Part shown: one piece after another, positions 62,748 to 64,000 of the stretch
Layout: each line of letters starts with the position of its first letter
Position numbering within the stretch: the stretch's first letter is position 1
Assembly: GCF_018139145.2 (NCBI RefSeq)
Contig: NC_059477.1
Coordinates: forward strand, 30,917,502-30,981,501
Direction of reading: 5' to 3'
Origin: Gymnogyps californianus
Taxonomy: Eukaryota > Chordata > Aves > Accipitriformes > Cathartidae
Length of the DNA: 64,000 nucleotides
Position numbers and translations under genes: made by a program
Notes under the pieces: model-generated
Database searches by the model: none
Told to the model about the DNA's origin: nothing
What the model saw: only the letters and a program-made list of their open reading frames with translations

Positions 62748-64000
62748 GGCAGCTTTTCCACACATGTTCGGAAGTGTGTTGACTCCCCCTCTTCCTCACA
62801 GGAGGAAGTGGAAAAAATACCACCTGAGAAAACCAAGACCCAAGCTGACAAAAAAAATGAACCTGCGAGGCAATGAAGCATATGGCTGCTATATCCCATC
62901 AAGTTTGACATCAATTGGGCAGATGCTCCCCACATAACAAGCTTGGGAAAACACAAAGCCACAGTCTCAACCCCAGTGGTCCACTTCTGTTCCTACAGAA
63001 TTTAAATGCCATAGTTTTCAGGTAGCCAATGTTACAAGATACAAACAATTTAGGACTGGGATTTTGAGTACGACCTCCTCCCACAGAAGCACAGTCATAA
63101 AGAAGTCAAAACTAACAACTCAGTGGCACAGGTCCTGTGTTTGGAGCTCCTCCAAGTTTTGAGGAGGGTTGCAAATATAGGCTCCAAATCAAGGGTTTTC
63201 TCCAATCCTCCTACTAGGCTTGCAGTTTGCACTCAGGGAGACAAGCTAGGTTACGTCTGACATAATGTCAACATGTAGACAAGATAATCCAAGAAAAAAA
63301 ACTATTCTTCCCACCAGCCCAACTCTGTCACTGCAAAAATAAAGTTCCCTCTTTCACTAATAAGCCATCAAAACTATGTGCTTAGTCAAAGCCTCTGCCA
63401 GTAACACCCAAATTTTCCATCAAGAGCTATCCAGCAGAAAGCCACTAGAGAGGTTTAAGTTTAATGCCAGCTTGGAGCTCAAAGTGATGAATTTAAAGGA
63501 GAAAGTTGACAAAGACTGAACAGCCCAAAGTTACTCAGCCTAGATACTACCACCATAACACCCTAAAAGCTGGTACAATTCACAACAAAGCAACTGGCTC
63601 AGCACGTAGAATAAGTCAATCCAAATACTAAAAAGGAAATACTTGTTACCTAAGATGCTTGGCAACATTAAACTGCGTACGTAAGCCAATGAATTTTTTC
63701 AGTGCTTAGGAGAACTCCACTGACCCCAGACTAAGTGAAACTGCATTATTTGCAGTTCTCAAGTAAGACTTTATCTTAGGATAACTTTACAGGAAATTTT
63801 AAGTCTTCTTCCTCTTGCAATAAGGAAACCTGAAGCATGTAAAGAATGCAATACTATTCTCCTGGGGGCTTGTCTATACTTGGGAGCTCTTCCAACATAG
63901 CTATTCAACTTTAAAAATTATGCCCCACTCTCTTCTGCTCCAGTCATCAGGTTATCATCTTTTTCACGTTTCACCGTCATCTTCATATGCCAACAAAAAA

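Larger units (their letters stand above)
59672..64000. other. CLASP1 upstream intron (5' UTR intron), no gene seen
   Basis: If the acceptor at 59672-59673 is used, this is intron upstream of the first coding exon. It contains A-runs at 60378-60401 and 62728-62747. I see no CpG island, no RNA gene and no convincing exon. The longest open frames are 129 and 113 codons and show no recognisable domain. Confidence 0.6.

Overview
This is vertebrate nuclear DNA, most likely from a bird. It has long AT-leaning introns, U2-type splice signals, many short meaningless open frames, and degenerate CR1 LINE tails, a family typical of birds and other sauropsids. A turtle or crocodilian source cannot be excluded. 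I see no bacterial, plasmid or phage content.

The window is dominated by one gene on the minus strand: the 5' coding part of CLASP1 (cytoplasmic linker associated protein 1). Seven coding exons lie, in transcript order, at 59391-59197, 21571-21493, 21253-21150, 20657-20566, 20477-20402, 17454-17357 and 16242-16175. They splice into one uninterrupted frame of 712 nt (237 codons plus one base) covering the N-terminal TOG1 region. Every junction has GT-AG ends and the codon phases agree throughout. The first coding exon carries a 5' UTR whose acceptor is probably at 59672-59673, so the non-coding first exon and main promoter should lie beyond the right edge. The rest of the gene lies beyond the left edge.

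The first coding intron (21572-59196, 37.6 kb) holds a second gene on the opposite strand: the minor-spliceosome snRNA U4atac (RNU4ATAC) at about 22761-22880. It is recognised by its U6atac-pairing stems, its kink-turn 5' stem-loop with a compensatory base change, and its Sm site. It sits in a compact CpG-rich island (about 22330-23070). An octamer and a ZNF143/STAF-like site lie about 200-240 bp upstream, the usual distal element of a Pol II snRNA gene. The human RNU4ATAC gene is also nested antisense in CLASP1, so the arrangement appears to be conserved.

The remainder is intron: degenerate CR1 fragments, homopolymer runs, a small 21-bp duplication, and a few candidate regulatory or alternative-exon patches. 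One of these is a possible alternative CLASP1 first exon near 9861-10060. I found no other protein-coding gene, and no tRNA, rRNA or CRISPR array. Nothing here looks like a wholly new system. The best finding is the nested U4atac gene and its promoter.
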